In this document: piece by piece, positions 40,522-55,200 of the stretch
How positions within the stretch are numbered: the stretch's first letter is position 1
Layout: every line of letters starts with the position of its first letter
DNA from: Spirodela intermedia
Taxonomy: Eukaryota > Streptophyta > Magnoliopsida > Alismatales > Araceae
DNA length: 64,000 bases
NCBI GenBank assembly: GCA_902729315.2
Contig: LR746268.1
Span: forward strand, 1,729,501 to 1,793,500
Direction of reading: 5' to 3'
Translations under genes and position numbers: made by a program
The notes under the pieces: model-generated
What the model saw: the letters and a program-made list of their open reading frames with translations, nothing else
Database searches by the model: none
What the model was told of the DNA's origin: nothing

Positions 40522-40551
40522 AAAATAAAATAAAATAAAATAAAATAAAAT
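40522..40551. repeat. (AAAAT)6 microsatellite
   Basis: Six perfect AAAAT units lie in AT-rich DNA upstream of the retroelement remnant. Confidence 0.85.
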
Positions 40552-40802
40552 ATAAAGAGAAACTAAAGTTTAAATCCATTGTGTGACTTTCACCCAGACT
40601 ACTAATAAAGTGCAAATTTAAGACAAATCACAAGGTAAAATTAAAAATCAAGTTAACAAGATGTAGGTAACCCATTGTGTTGGGCTGACAGAATAGGTGG
40701 GCTGGGCCAGGCAAGGTGGATGGAGAGCAATAAGTGGTCACCTTAGGGGGATTGCTGCTGAACCCTAAATCAGGCATTGTGGCCGTGACTCAAGGCTGGG
40801 TA

Positions 40803-43800
40803 TTCTAGCTCTATAGGAAGGTGACAAGCTACATCAAATAATAATCTATATGGTGACATACCCAATAATATTAAACCCTTGATTTTAGTTTACCTAGAAA
40901 TACATGCAATGAGAATTAAACAACCATAACTTTTGATCAATGTGAAAATATTTTCTAAAGTGTGTCTACCATGAAATGGGTTGGTTTTAGTTTTATATTA
41001 TTTTATAACTTTTATAAGCTTCATTTCTCAACTCTTCTAGTTCATTAATTTACAATGTTCTATACTGATCAACTTGAGTTAGGTCTAAATTAAATTATTT
41101 AATTACCCAATAGACTTGATGTTCTAGATCTATGGGAAGGTGACAAGCTTTATCAAATACTAATCTATATGGTGACATACCACTAGGTGTTTTATATGCT
41201 ATATGATAAACCTATAACACGTCATCTAATTTTGTTGACCAATTTTTTCTATCAAGATGGATGACCTTCTACAAAAGTTCTTTAATCTTTGTATTTGATA
41301 CTTTTACTTGACCATTGGTTTGTTGTTGATATGGAGTCACCACCTTATGGTTGACTCAATATTTCTTAAACAATGATCTAAATTAGGCATTGGTGAAATG
41401 AGAATCTTTCTCACTAATAATAGCTCTTGGACACCCAAATCTAGAAAAAGTATCCTCCTACACAAATTTAATCACAATCTTATGGTCATTGATCTGAGAT
41501 GGTATTTACTTCAACCTATTTAGATACATAATTAACAATCATAGAATGTATTGATGTCCAAACGATTGTGGAAAGGGCTCATGAAATTTATGCCCCAAAT
41601 ATCAAATATGTCAACCACTAGAACATGATTCATTAGCATCATATTTCTCCCCAAATTATTCATAACTACTTGAGGCTTTAGACATGTTTTATTAAAGTGG
41701 TAGGGATCTTTAAAAAGTGCAGGCCAATAGAATCTACTTTGTACAACTTTAGTCATTGTCTTTTTCCTTGAAAAATGCCGACCCAAAATTAAAGTGTGGT
41801 AGAAGATCAAAATGCTTTGTTGTTCCTCTTCTAGGACACATCTTTTAAAAATTTGTTCAGTCCTTGAACGAAATAAGTCTAGGTTATCGGAAAATAATAT
41901 TTTAGCCTAGTAAAGAACACATCCTTTTCATTCTTAGACTAACAATTGGGTAGTTTACTTGTCACTAGATAATTAACTATGTGAGCATATCATGGTGGAT
42001 AATTGTGACTGCTCACTAAAAATTGTATATTAGGAAATGAATATAGTAAAAGTGTGTGATAAGTGGTTGACAACTATGTTTTCAAGTCCCTTCTTATCTT
42101 GGATTTGTAAATCAAATATTACCATAATAAAAGTTAACAAATGAGTCTTGATTTAGTCTCTTTTTTATTTAGCAAAACTTTTAGGGCTGAGTGATTAGAG
42201 TAAACTATGACTTTGGCCCTTAGTAAATAAGAACAAAATTTTTCAATGACAAGAATTACAACTAATAGTTCTTTCTCAATTGTGCTACAATTAAATTGAG
42301 CCTTTGAAATATCTCTAATTACATAATAAATCATAACTGAATTTTTATTAATTTGTTGTCCTACGATAACCTCTATCACATAATTTAAGGCATCACACAT
42401 AGTTTAAAAAGGGGCTGACTAGTTGAGGAATTTGAAGATTGGTGCATGGATCAATGTATTTTTAAGTGTATTGAGAGCTTCTATATGCATCATCCAAATG
42501 GGAATGATTATCTTTGGCTAAGAGCCTAGTTATAAGACGAGGGATTGTAAATTTGTTTTTAATAAATTATGATAAAAGCCAACATATCCTAAAAATGACC
42601 TAATTTTCTTAATTGAAATAGGTGAAGGTAAAGTGGATATATATCCTCTTGTCTTATCTACTTCAAGTTTCCTTTCACTAATTATGTGGCCAAGGATACT
42701 ACCTTCTATCACCATGAAGTGACTCTTCTCCCAACTAAGGACTAGATTCATTTTGATGCACAAAGTAGAAGCCTTCTATAGATTTTTTAAAAATATGACA
42801 AAGAAATCATTAAAAAAAAATCATCAATGAAGATTTCAAGAAATTCACCAACTAAATCTAAAAAGATTGACATCATACATCTTTGAAAGATGATTGATGC
42901 ATTACATACTCTAAATGACATTTATTTAAATATGAATGTTCCATATTGACAAGTAATTATGATTTTTCTCTAATCTTTCAAATAGTGACTAATTATATCT
43001 AAAATATTTACCTAAGAAGTAAAAATATTTTTATCCAGCTAGTATTTTTAAAATTTGATGTATAAATAGAAAGTTCAAATGATATTTCTTGGTGACAACA
43101 TTAAGTTTCCTATAATTTATATGCACTCGTCATCTAGTTTTCAATCTCTCATTTGTATTTCCTTACTTTGTTCACCTTCTATTATAATTATACATGATTA
43201 TTTAGGCACCATTTGAGTCAAACTAAAATATTAGTTGTCGAAAATGAGATGTATGAATCCAATGTCAAATCATTTGACTACTTCCTTATTTGTTACTTCA
43301 TATTTAGATTTGAGATTCTTTGTATTTCTTAGTTTGTTTTAGTATTATCTTCTACATACATGTGGTGAATACAAATAGTCAAACTTATATTTTTAAATTC
43401 ACTATGGTCCATCAAATAACATTTTTATGTATTTTTATAACTTTTAAAACTTTCTTTTCCTACACATGTAAAATGAGTAGAAATAATAACGAGTAGAATC
43501 TGATTTAGTCATAAGAAAATGTACCTAGTAAGTTTGACAAAGGTTCCAATTCTAAGCTGAGGGTATTACAAGGGAAGAGTCATTATATCAAATTACAATA
43601 AAGGAGATACTTTAATTTTTGATTTGACACAATTTTTCAAGTGATATTTAGATTGTGTAGATTTGTTGGACCTGATTATTCATTGAAAATATATGATTGA
43701 AATCTTCAATCTAACTAATGTTATTAAACTCCCCTTCTTCCTCCTCTTCTCCATCTTAGTATTATTATTCCTTATAGACATTAAATGATATGTTTTAATC

Positions 43801-43900
43801 CCCAAAAGAAATGTCCATCAATCCTATGTCACAATTAATGTTCACCTTGGTGGTGGCTAAGAACAAACAACCTGAAATAATTGGCATTTGCATAAATCTT
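40803..43900 (-). mobile_element. Decayed Ty3/gypsy LTR retrotransposon pol, Athila-like
   Basis: Read on the minus strand, fragments of a pol gene appear in the usual order. About 43872-43756: the end of the protease region, with a FLATTKVN-like segment. About 43150-42530: reverse transcriptase, with an INYRKL-like segment, an FQRCMMSIF segment, an FIDD active-site box at 42831-42820 and the LGHIIS and IRSFLGYVGFY segments. 42400-42134: RNase H, beginning MCDALNYVIEV and containing EKELLVVILVIEKF and YSNHSALK. 41810-41532: integrase, with FYWPALFKDPYHF and a VVDIFDIWGINFM segment. 41290-41120: integrase C-terminal side, with KTPSGMSPYRLVFDKACHLP. Stops and frameshifts break every part, so it is inactive. 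These segments are characteristic of the Athila/Tat side of Ty3/gypsy. No LTR pair was identified. Confidence 0.88.
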
Positions 43901-44229
43901 GAAGATAATTTATGTCACAAATAAGAAAATCTAACATTCAGGTTAGTTTTACTTCTTGACTAATCTATCAGCCAACTACAAGACAATTTAGGTCAGTTTA
44001 AATTTTCTTAAGTCAAATTGTTCATAAATAGAAGTGGGTAAGGGGTTCAATCATAATTTTATAGAAATAATATACTTATAAAGTGTAAGGATTGAAGTTT
44101 TTCTTATTCATTGAAAATGTTTATTACTCTTGAAGGAGTAGGATAAAACATTGGTTCATCTTATGACATATTTGTTGAAGACAAGATATGTAGTCAAAAT
44201 ATGACTGAAATAGAAGAAAGTTTACTCTA

Positions 44230-46990
44230 TCACATAAGACCAGGGCAAAAAATAGTGGAGACTATCTCATATCTCATTGATGTTTATCACCCCTTAAATA
44301 GGTAGGAAGCCCTAAAAGATTCTTTTACATAACATTATAATGCTTTTACAACATTCCTTTACAATATGATAACGATTTTGAACTCTAACACTCCACCTCA
44401 AAATGAAATTGTATAAAGTTAAATTGAATAATAAAAGAAATAAGACCAAAAAAACACAAAATTAGATATTAGAGGCTGATATTTACAGAGTTGGATATGA
44501 CATGTTGATGAAGACATTGATGAAAATGTTGTTGATGATCACATTAAGACACATCTTGATTAATACAAGCAATAAATATAACCTTAAAAGATGAATGCAT
44601 CATCACATAACTCAAATGGCTAGATGAAGATGGATTCATTGTCCTTAGGATTAAAGGGCTAACATCAAATCAAAATACATTTGCTGTCCTTGATACCAAA
44701 GGATAGTTAAGTTACTAATTAATATGAAGAAGATGTGTATTAGAAAGAAGATTCATTGTCTTCCTCTAATACATAAATGTTTTAGTGATATAATAGAAGG
44801 GAGGAGACTAGCTCTAGCTTAGATGGACTAGATGAGTAGCTTGTTGGACTGTTGACTATTATCAATGCTTAGAGATAACAAAATCAATAAGAGATGATGG
44901 ATTAGATAATGGCTAAAAATCACACATTATGTGAGGCACCTTCATATATGCAAAACGTATTCATCAAATCTTGATAGCATAGGACTAATGAGGAATGCCA
45001 TATGTAGAACAAGAACAACATGGGATGGAGCAAGAAAACATAGTACAATATGAGACCATGTGGAGCAAAGTGGGAGAATGTGGGATGACATAGGACAAAT
45101 AGGACTAGGCAAGTAAAACTAAGGATGAATAAGATCAGCAAGCATGGTGGGCAGATGATGAAAAAAGTTGACAGTAATAGAGAGAAGAACAGATTAGGAG
45201 GAGAGTTGATGGTATGGTCGGGAAGGAAACTCTTAGTGCAATAAAAATCCTTGTGTGACATGAAGATAGTTGACAAAATAATAAAAACTCTTGGGGCACG
45301 ACATACAAATCAGTGATGACAACTATGAATTGTGACAACAATAGAGAGGCAATGATTTAGGTGGTGGTGACTCTTCATATGATAAAGGTTTTGATATGAT
45401 GTGATATCATTTATGTCTTGAGTTTCAAGGTACACTGAGTAAAAAGGGGGAGTTGAATTATTTGAGTCTAATCTTTTAACCTCGTGTTCAGTTTTGGCTA
45501 CTATTCTTAACTTTTTCTTTAGATCCTAAATTCATAGTTTTTATTGTGGTTCAGCCTTTTGACTACATCAAATCTGAAAAAAAATCCATATTTTTAAGTT
45601 CTATTCAAAATCTGATGTCACAATCACTACCATTGATTATAAGGTTCAACCATAAACTCTCTTCTATATTTATGGCCTTTAGGAGACAAAAGCTATGTTA
45701 AGAAAGACAAGTCTCACTCATGATAAATAAGAGTTTATTATATTTTTTATTTCACTACAAACAATAAAGGTATTAGTATGAGATGTTTGTAGAGAATGAT
45801 ATTGACTTGTCATTTTTTTTTGAGTTTTGATGAAGAGGATAATATTTTAAACTTAATTTCATTTCTACTATTCACATAAATATGCTGTTTGATGATGTAA
45901 ACTATTGTCCTTTTGATTTGATTGATGATGGTTATTGAATGTTTAAATAATATTTATAAAGTTGGACTAACCAACAAAGATCTTGTGATTTTCCTCAAGA
46001 GTTTTCTACATAAAAAATCAATATAACTCTTGAGGTTGTAGATGGTTGTTCAATTCTAATTAGCCATTGGAAACCTACAGTATTTGTAAAGGAATCATAT
46101 TTGAAATCTTTTTCTATTTTGAAAAAACTTCAAACCTCAAATAGTTAAAAAATCAATACAATATGCCCCTTATAAATTTAGATATCCTTATAAACAGCCA
46201 ATAAGTGATTCCTTTAAAGTACAATGTATATATCTGAATCACATTTATTTAGTCTTATTTAAATCTTATTAAAATTACTAATAAGATAGTCATTTAGAAA
46301 TTAAATCTTAGTTAAATCACTTCAAAGGAAATATAATCATCAAGTAAACATCTTAAATTATAATATCTGTATTTATAATTATAATTATATAATATAATGA
46401 AGACATAATAAGTTGAGTAACCTTTCGTAACTATATTTTACTTCAAAGAATCTTGTGGATCTGAATGTGTTAATCATTACTCTATCACTATGGCATTTTT
46501 TGTAAATAGTAATACTTTCAAAAAATTATACTTAATATGATACTTTTATGAGATGAGTTCAATCAAATATATAAATTCAACATTATTGATCAAAATTATA
46601 TTTAATAAATGATCATCTAAATATTCAGTAATATTTTATTAAGTTATATAAAACCACTTTCATATTAGCTTCATATCAAGCATATTTGAGATTCAATATA
46701 ATTTGAAATTTTAGTTAAGCTTATGAATATTAATTATCATCAAAATTTCATGCATTTGACACTTCAACAATATAGAATAAGAATTCAGAAGGAATTAAAA
46801 AAAGTTTCCTCTATTATGGAAGATTAAGAGGAAGAATGATGGAAAATGCCTCACACTTCATTAACCTTTATCACCCATTGAATATCGTGGGAACCCTACA
46901 AGGTTTTTCAAAAATGCTCTCAGGATTTTATTTTATTCTCCCACAATCTAATAATGATTTAAAATTCTAAGAGTATCAATAGCATTAATG
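44230..46990. mobile_element. Probable remnants of copia-type LTR retrotransposon DNA
   Basis: Two related stretches, about 44250-44410 and 46835-46980, share 'tttatcaccc', 'gaaccct'- or 'gaagccct'-like words, a run ending 'aatctaataatgattt'-like sequence and a terminal 'tctaacactccacctcaaaa'-type word. Between them, around 45440-45580, are words such as 'gggggagttgaatta' and 'gtggttcagcc' that recur in the untranslated parts of plant copia elements. Open frames here (for example minus 44920-45276) have no domain. The assignment rests on short remembered words, so it is tentative. Confidence 0.35.
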
Positions 46991-49294
46991 TTTTTAGTTT
47001 GACATTCCTCATCAAATAATGGAATCTATTTAAGGGGATGAATTGTTTAAATTTATGTTTTTAATACATGAATGAAAATTGAAATGAAGTAAAAGTACTC
47101 AATCAGTCTTACATGAAGCTTTTATGGTCAGCTAATCAAACCCAAACCTACCTTGCCTCCTAAGCCCTCATTAGATATCTTCATTTGGTTGTCACACATA
47201 TGCATCCTTTTATATCAAAATATTATCACACTTCTAACCTAATTTGATAATAAGTTCATAGAACTCAACAAAATATGTAATAAATCAACTTACACAACTG
47301 CTGAGGTGGTTTTTTTTTTTTGACCTTTCAAATGCTTTAAGATCTTGAGAATGATGCTTTTAAAGCTTGAAAGTTCTAATCATTTGAGACCTTTGGAATC
47401 TATCTTGCTTTTGTTTTCCATAGTTGTGGATCTTGAATAAGTCATTGCAATAATTTTTCACCTAAAAAATCACAAAATGAATAATTTTTATATGTTTTCG
47501 ACTTATTATTATGTTCAAAGTCAATGTTATGTTTGCACTTACACAGTTAACCTTAGTGCATGGACATTGGCACATGACACCATTGGATTTGAAGTATGAA
47601 TTCCTATCTAAATAACTATGTTCTTCATTTAGGTGTTAACATTCACCTTCTAATGACACTTAATAATGTTTGCTATCAATTCCCAAATAAGAGTTGGCAC
47701 TTATTGGGATATGTAACACTTAGAACTTTGTTCTTTGTTGCTCTATAAAAGCCAATGGTCACCTTTAGGGCAATAATACTTGATTACCTTGTTTGTTATT
47801 TTTCCATAGAGTTTCAGCCTTTCAAAATTGGACATTGACATGTACATCGTACAACTTGAATATGCCACTAGTTTTCATATAATATATAAAATTCAAATAT
47901 ATTTGAGTAATGAAAAGAAATACTTAAAATATTTTTAATTATATTTCAAACATAACATAACTTTGTATGAATCATGGACATTAGTTTGCTAGCAAGTCTA
48001 TCCAAAGACATTAATAGAAAACTTAGCTCTTTTAGGTAATGATAGTATTAATAAGTTAACAAATATCATTGTGGATATCTAACATTGTTTGATTTGAATC
48101 CAATGAAGCATCAAACATCAATACACTATGGAGTAAATTTAAGCCTACTTTTATTGTCCTAGAATACATTTTGATTGCATTCCAATGTGGAAGAATAATC
48201 AAATGATTTGCTTCGTGAAAAAATTTAATCATGGTTTTTTCTTCCTTAGAAAATGCATAAAAGTTAGAAAAAGATTGACTAAAGAAATGTATAGAATTCA
48301 TGCAAAACACATGTATTCATGTAAATGAAGATGTAACATTATATAAAATAATGTTGAAACTTGTCTTGTAGAAGGGAAACATAGTTTGTGAGATATGTGC
48401 ATAAATTAACATTAAAAAATAATAAATGATTTAACTGATCAAGTAGCAACAAAATCCACTAATTTTGAGTAATCAAACTTTCCTTGGAACAAAATCTATT
48501 GCTTTCATTCTTTCCCCTTATATTGACATTTGAAGTAAATTTCATTGAGAAATGATTTCCTTAAGACAAAATGACTTTTTTTTTGTTAAGATTATTTTGA
48601 GTTTATAGTCCTTCATAATTTATGAGCTCATGGTGGATATAGAGGTAGAGAAATTATTTCCAAATAGGCTCATCAGTTTCTGAGAATCTTTTGTTAGTCT
48701 AAAGCTGAGTTCATAACTCCTGTCATGATGGAATGTAAAGTCTAAACTCCATATGACGAGTCATTTTCTGATTTTTTTTAATAATTTTATAGAATTAAAC
48801 TATTCATGTTGTAAACGGTGAAATTCTTATTAAGAGAGCTTGTGTACGATGATTTAAAAAGCAGCACTCATGGCATCCACGAATTCCCTTAATTTTGGAA
48901 CTCACAATTTTGTTCCGTATCTGAGTATTTCCAATTATTTTCAAGGCTGATAAATATGTTTGACTTTCTGTGGGCAAGCTCGTAATTTGACCAGTTTAAG
49001 TGTTTGCAAGGAGATGCTTTTTATCAACACTGTACAATTTATTATAAAAACCTTTAGAATAAATAGGTTGTGAGAAATGGCATGCCACCTTCCTCACCAT
49101 CTCACTGCATATAAATCAGAATTTTTGGAACTAATATTAACATCACAATGAGTATCTTAATATGGGCAGGCATACACAGGAACACACATCACCAAAAATA
49201 AGTAATTTATCTAAAATATATTCCTACATAAAATCTATAAGTAGCAAATATTTCAAGGTAAAATCATCAAAGAATGACTTCCTTCTTCCTCATT
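46991..49294. other. AT-rich intergenic DNA downstream of the CNGC gene
   Basis: No exon, RNA gene or clear transposon part is supported here. The right end (about 49000-49294) must contain the CNGC 3' UTR. The open frame at minus 48056-48310 has no recognisable feature. Confidence 0.45.
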
Positions 49295-52200
49295 TCACTT
49301 CTCACCGTCGCCATCATCGTCATCATCATCACCGAGTTTTACTGAAAAGTCGGGCTCTTCAGGCTTCAAAAGCTTGGGCATCTTCAAGCTGACAGCAGAA
49401 AGATCGTCGCCACCGCCCATCATCTTCTGGTTCGCCCCCCTCTTTGTGTTCTTGGCGAACTTGGAAGCCAATATGGTGGCGCCTAGCTGCTGAAAGTTTG
49501 GATTCTCTTCGTGCTCTTCGCTCTTTTGGATCATCTGACCAGCAGGGTCCAGCAAGGTGGGGGCCTGGAAGAAGCCCAAGCCCCCCTCCATCCTGGCCAA
49601 CTCCCTGGCCATCTTCCTCCTCTTGAAGCGCCTCCAGGCGGCCTGGATGAAGCAGGCGCCCCAAGTCCTCCAGTTGTGTGAGTAGAAGCGAAAGGCGTGC
49701 TGGAGCTTCTTGCTGTGCAGGCGCTTGAACTGGTTGGCGACGAATTTGAGGTCCTCTGCGCGGAGCGCGAAGGCCTCCACCTCCTCGAGGGCCCTCACCG
49801 TGCGGGTCGAGGAGGGCAGGTTCAAGCTGGGGTTGGGCATCAGGGCCCAGGTGAGGAGCTCTTCTCCGCAGAAGTCTCCGGGACGGAGAGTGATGGAGTT
49901 GAAGAAGCCGCTCCGGCCACCGTTGGTCGTGGAGCTCTCCAATCGGCCTCTGATCACGAAGAGCATCTCGTTCACTGGGTCGCCCTCGCGGACGATAAAC
50001 GTCCCCTGCGTGCTCAGGCAGGAGACCAGGCGCTCGCAGATGGCGTCGAGGAGCTGCGCGTCCATCTGAGAGAAGAAGGGGACCTGCAGGAGGAGGAGCA
50101 TCATGATCTTGTAAGAGGGTGGGTTTTCACCGTTTTCATTCATTTAGCTGACCATTTTTTTCAATCAGGTTGATGATATTCGATGAATGTGTTTTGATAG
50201 ATAAATGATTGATTCACTTGTAACAGTAAGCAGCAAGAGGAAGACGAATCTTCCAGCTTGGTATAAGCCAAATGCGCTTTAATTTTCAGATACTAATTCA
50301 CTTCTAACAGTAAGCAGCAGGAGGAAGAAGAACTAGAATGTGTCATTGAGTGGAAAGGAAAAAAATGGCAGCCTAGAAGATCGGAAATCCCTCGCCGAGT
50401 AGTAATCTGTCTAAAATCTTCTATGGAGAATAGGGATTGTTAAGTGTGGCGAGTTGTGGGTTGTTCATGATCTTTCCTGCAGATGATGTGTGATCATCCT
50501 GCAAATATTGATCTGCTCCAAGGCATGCTGGTCAAAGGCGAATGTAGAAAAACGTTCTACAAGGACAGGATACTTACACGACGAACAAGATCTAAGCAAA
50601 GGTGCCGCTGAATATCCCGACGAAGATCCAATGGCAAGGACCGAAGGATAGATTCTTCGTCAACACCTCTAGTAGCAAGCCATTTGTACTGAACAAACCG
50701 GTGAACGCGCTCCTGCAGATCTGGAGGGAGTTTGCGGTGCCTCATCCACTCCTCAGTGTCTCTCCTTTTGACTCGCCATTCTTCAAGTCTCACAGTTACT
50801 GATTGCAGGTATGTCTTGCCAAAGCAAAAAGTGCTTAGATAATTCACGGCTATGATTGAATAAATCATTAAATTGTCAAGAACAGAAAAGCTGTACAGAA
50901 TGTTAATTCACCCAAGAAGATTGATAAACAAAACCCATATTTTTCTCCCTCTGCTCTCAGCTTAGAACAAATTATATCTTGCCCTTGATAGGTTGGATCC
51001 TGGTCTCGGTATCTATCTTACCTCAGTCTTCCGGAGAAGTGGGATACAAGATATATTTCAAGCAGCTAAGTTTAAATCGTATAAAAACTTTCAAAGATTC
51101 TGGTACTGGTTCATAGGCTTGAAGAGCTTAAAATAGGTGTCTGAAACGTTTATAAAACAAGCCCTAACGTGGGCACAGTCCTAGATTAAGCACTGCCACT
51201 ATATACAACATTAGTGAAAGAAGTGACCCTGGGCTAGTGAATTTTCAGAGATCAGCGTAGGGCAAACATGGCTGAAAGTTATTCTGAGTTTGGAATTCAA
51301 TAAGATTCGAAAGGCAAGGAGTGAAGTCCTTTGTGATACACAAGAATTTCTCGACAAAAGTAAGAAATGATATACCAACCATAGAGCAGCAGGTTGGTAT
51401 ATCATCTTCTCTGCATATTGTCCATAACTGACCATTTGACCGTGTAAGGCATGGAATGTCATTAAAATACAGGATATTGTTCATCTATTATTTAATCTTT
51501 ATGCGAGTAACATGGTTAGAGATGCATCATTCTTAAGGTGAATCACCCATTTATATCGGAAAAACCCATAAAAGTTCAGGCAGGTGAATCTCATATTTAC
51601 AAATGTACGAGTCCACAAGGAACCAAGATAAATTCTGTGATGAATGTTTTTTTTTTGTTTGGGTTTGCAAGTTTACTGTGCATCATTAACATTTTACGAA
51701 AATATTTTGTTCATGAATGCAAAAAATTGTAAAAATAGCACACTATTCCTAGGATCTATGATTGAGCACACGATAATCTAAGAAAAATCAAGAGTGTAAC
51801 TTATACCTGCATATTACCAATCAACTGGGAGAATAGAATGAGTCCCACAATGCATATAAGAATGCAAAATGATGTTTCACCAGCGTAGGTGCTCGTTACA
51901 ATTCCTTGTCCATATGAACTGTGGAAGAGGAAACAGGGTCAGTTATAATGATCTTAAGACTGGATGAATCCTTCCACCATCGCAACGTACTTGCAAACAA
52001 TTAAATGAGCAGCTCCAATGCATATCATTTGCAGAACGGAACGGAGAAGAAAAAATATTCGCCAAACATTTTACAGGAAGTTTGTTGCCTAGGAATAAAA
52101 TTAAAAGTTGGGTTAGATATATTACCAAAATGATAAAATCCCAAGCAAGCACTATCATCAGTAATCTAGGAACCAGACTGTCTCATAAATTCAACTTATT

Positions 52201-55200
52201 GGTGTTCATGCTAAGTTATTTCCCAGAATGATAATTTTATGGGGGAATGTCATGCAAGATCTACTTACTAGAACGACATACTGGAGCTTGAGGGATATCA
52301 CCTATCTAGATGGAGTTATTGAATCGGCTGATTCTGATCGTATCAACTGAAATTATGCCTTCCAATCTTATTCAAGAAAAAATCCTGATCCATCCCAGAG
52401 GTTCAAAAAAGCTAGGGCCTTTCAACACTAAACGGTACTCTGACACCTGTCTACCTCATATTACCCTTTCCAGAATAGAAGAGGGGAAAGATGCCGCACC
52501 TCTTCTGTCACCTAAAGTAAACTCTTAAAACTATCAGTGACCCCACCCCTCAAACCCATTTTGCCCATCATTAATTAATACACTGAAAGAGCTTGCCAAA
52601 GGAGCCAGAATGACCAACATCACTACTGCTTGGATCCACAGCTGAGATAGAATAAAGTGAAACAAAGTTCATCTCTCAGTGGCTCAAATTGCTCATACCA
52701 GCACTAGTCATCTGTCCCGACATAGATGTGTGGAGTTGATCAGAAGGGATGAGAAGACAACTGCCCCTTCGAGAATGTGAATAGACCAGGCTTGCAACCA
52801 TGCACAGTGTGACAGTTAGATGGCATGCGCGCATAAGAAAAATCACCATGGATGTGAAGCACGAACCATCATCTGTTGACTTATATTCGAGATTTTTGGT
52901 TCCTCTTTGGTCAGAGTATGAAATTGAGCATGACAAAGAAGAAAGAGAGGAGAAAAAAGAAGACCTAAATTTTAAAGGTCCTTATCATAAGATCTCTACA
53001 ATGACTCTTCCCTCTAACTACTTGAAATGACAAAAATATCTAAACCAGCAATCCTTAATGTGAAGCCCCTGCAGACATGGGGCGCTGACATTAACGATTC
53101 ATGTGAAGAGGCTAGATCTTAGTTCACTACCTTCTGACATTCTAATGCAAGGAAGGCAGAAATGACAAAGAGATAGTAGTATAAATGTGATACGGTATAT
53201 AGGAACTGTTGAATGTAAAGAATGAAAGGTGCACAAGGGCAATGAGTAAGGCAAGCTGATGAATAGAGGAGCAAATAGTCAAACTAGTGCATGGCTTATT
53301 AAAGTTTCATGTTGTAATGATTACACTAGTCGATAAGTTTACGTTTTTATACCAACATTTATCACTGATAAAGGACATGTTGAGTTATGAGGCCTAACTT
53401 TCGCTTTAAAATAGAGTAAGATCATGTAAAATAAGTGAATTTTTAGGCAGCTGACGAGGGTGTGGCACCATGTAACTCTCTGTTGCTTGTAGTGGAACCC
53501 TATGGGTGCTAGTAAAATTATGTCTGCACTTTATTTCTCTTCTAGCTCATTCTCATTGGTGTCAGCTCATAGGAAGCAAGATTATCTCTAATTTTCTATA
53601 GAGTAGGGTTGAGGAGTACTCAAGGGGGAAAATAATGGAGACACATCAATGTGAGAACAAAAGAAAGGAAACAAATATGAGTCTATTGAGGCTAGAACCA
53701 GGGTAAGAACGTATTTGTAAAAAGTTGCAGAAATAGAATGAAAGCACTACAATAGAAGAAAATTATTTTTTATTCATAATAATAATCCAAATCGTTCTTC
53801 ACTAGTAAACTTCCAAACCAAAATTTACTTCCTTTCTGAGAAAGAATGGCTTCTTTCATTTAAGGCAAAGTAAGAGACGCATTGCATCCAATTACGTGTA
53901 ACTCATAATAATCCGCTTGCTGACATTGAGAAAAACCCAATATGCCCAATAATAAACCAAAGGACCACTAAACGTAAATAAAGGTTCGAAACATACTACT
54001 ACTACCATACCATCTCCTTTCTGCAGTTCTCTTAGAAATTTTAAATGGCAGGTGCCAGTTCACAACAATATGAGCTCGGACAAAATAACCAAAACTTACT
54101 CTACATTGGGTGCGAAAGATAACATAATAGATGACTTAACTCATACACTAGGCCAGGCTGAAGTCTAGAGCAACTAGCCATGTTGCTCCTGTCTTCACGC
54201 TGTTACAGTTGTGGTTGTGTCATTCTATTACATTTTTCTAAAAGGGATTGTCAAGCTGCACAAAATTCTGCCCAATATGCAACTTCCCTTGCTTTCAATG
54301 AATCGTACTTTTATATAATCTTGTGAAAAATGACAAATGCTCGTTCCTCCATAACACTGGAATAAACTATGAGGTGAACACTCAGACGCAGAACAAAAGG
54401 TGGAATTGAACCTCTGTTGAAAAGCACAAAGTAATGAAACCTATAAAAAGAGTACATATTAAATCAATGTGGGTCAAATTTAGCAGTCTCTATCACATGA
54501 TCCCCAAAAGGCATGATTTTGTCCAATAATTTCCAATTTTGCCTACAAGAAGGAACACATTTTTACGGACAACGTTTTCACGAAATCTTCTTCATAAATC
54601 CAAAATTTGTTGCGAGCATGTAAATCATATATTCCAAGCCAACAATGACAATGTATCGATGCAGAAAGACGTACCAATTTAATCAACTGAACATATCCAA
54701 AAACACTACAAAACTAAGATATTGTCTTGATTACATACCTCAAGTTCTTCAAACCCCACCAAAGACAGTAAAGATACTTCTCAAGGAATGGTGACGACAC
54801 AACCTCATTAATAAAAGCATCTGCAAACATTCCGAAGTTAAATTTCATAGGGCCATTGGCAGCGTCACATTTGGTAATCACTAGACTGCTGTTCAACCAT
54901 GTCTTTCGATCAGATTGCTCAACTGTACTACAATCAAAGAAAACAGGATTGCAAAAAGGTCTGCCAAAGGTTCCATCTTCCTTCCTGCACTCAGTTAACC
55001 AGCAGGAAGTTTGTCTCTCCATGGACAAGAGGTACCACAAGGCTCCAAGAACCTGTAAAAGAAAATGTAATGATCATAATCTATGCACAAAATATTCTAA
55101 GCAAACCTTCAAATAATAGCTTTGAGTTGAACCCTGAAAGAAAAATATTTAGATAATGAAGAGCATACATGACTAGCCAACATATAGAGTAGGAGATTGT

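Noticed and set aside
49697-50173. 158-codon plus-strand open frame
   Set aside because: It is antisense to CNGC exon 6, whose domains and GC-rich codons explain it fully.
52676-53030. Overlapping open frames on both strands inside a CNGC intron
   Set aside because: They lie within the 2.8-kb intron 51919-54738; no domain, and the flanking exons splice over them in frame.
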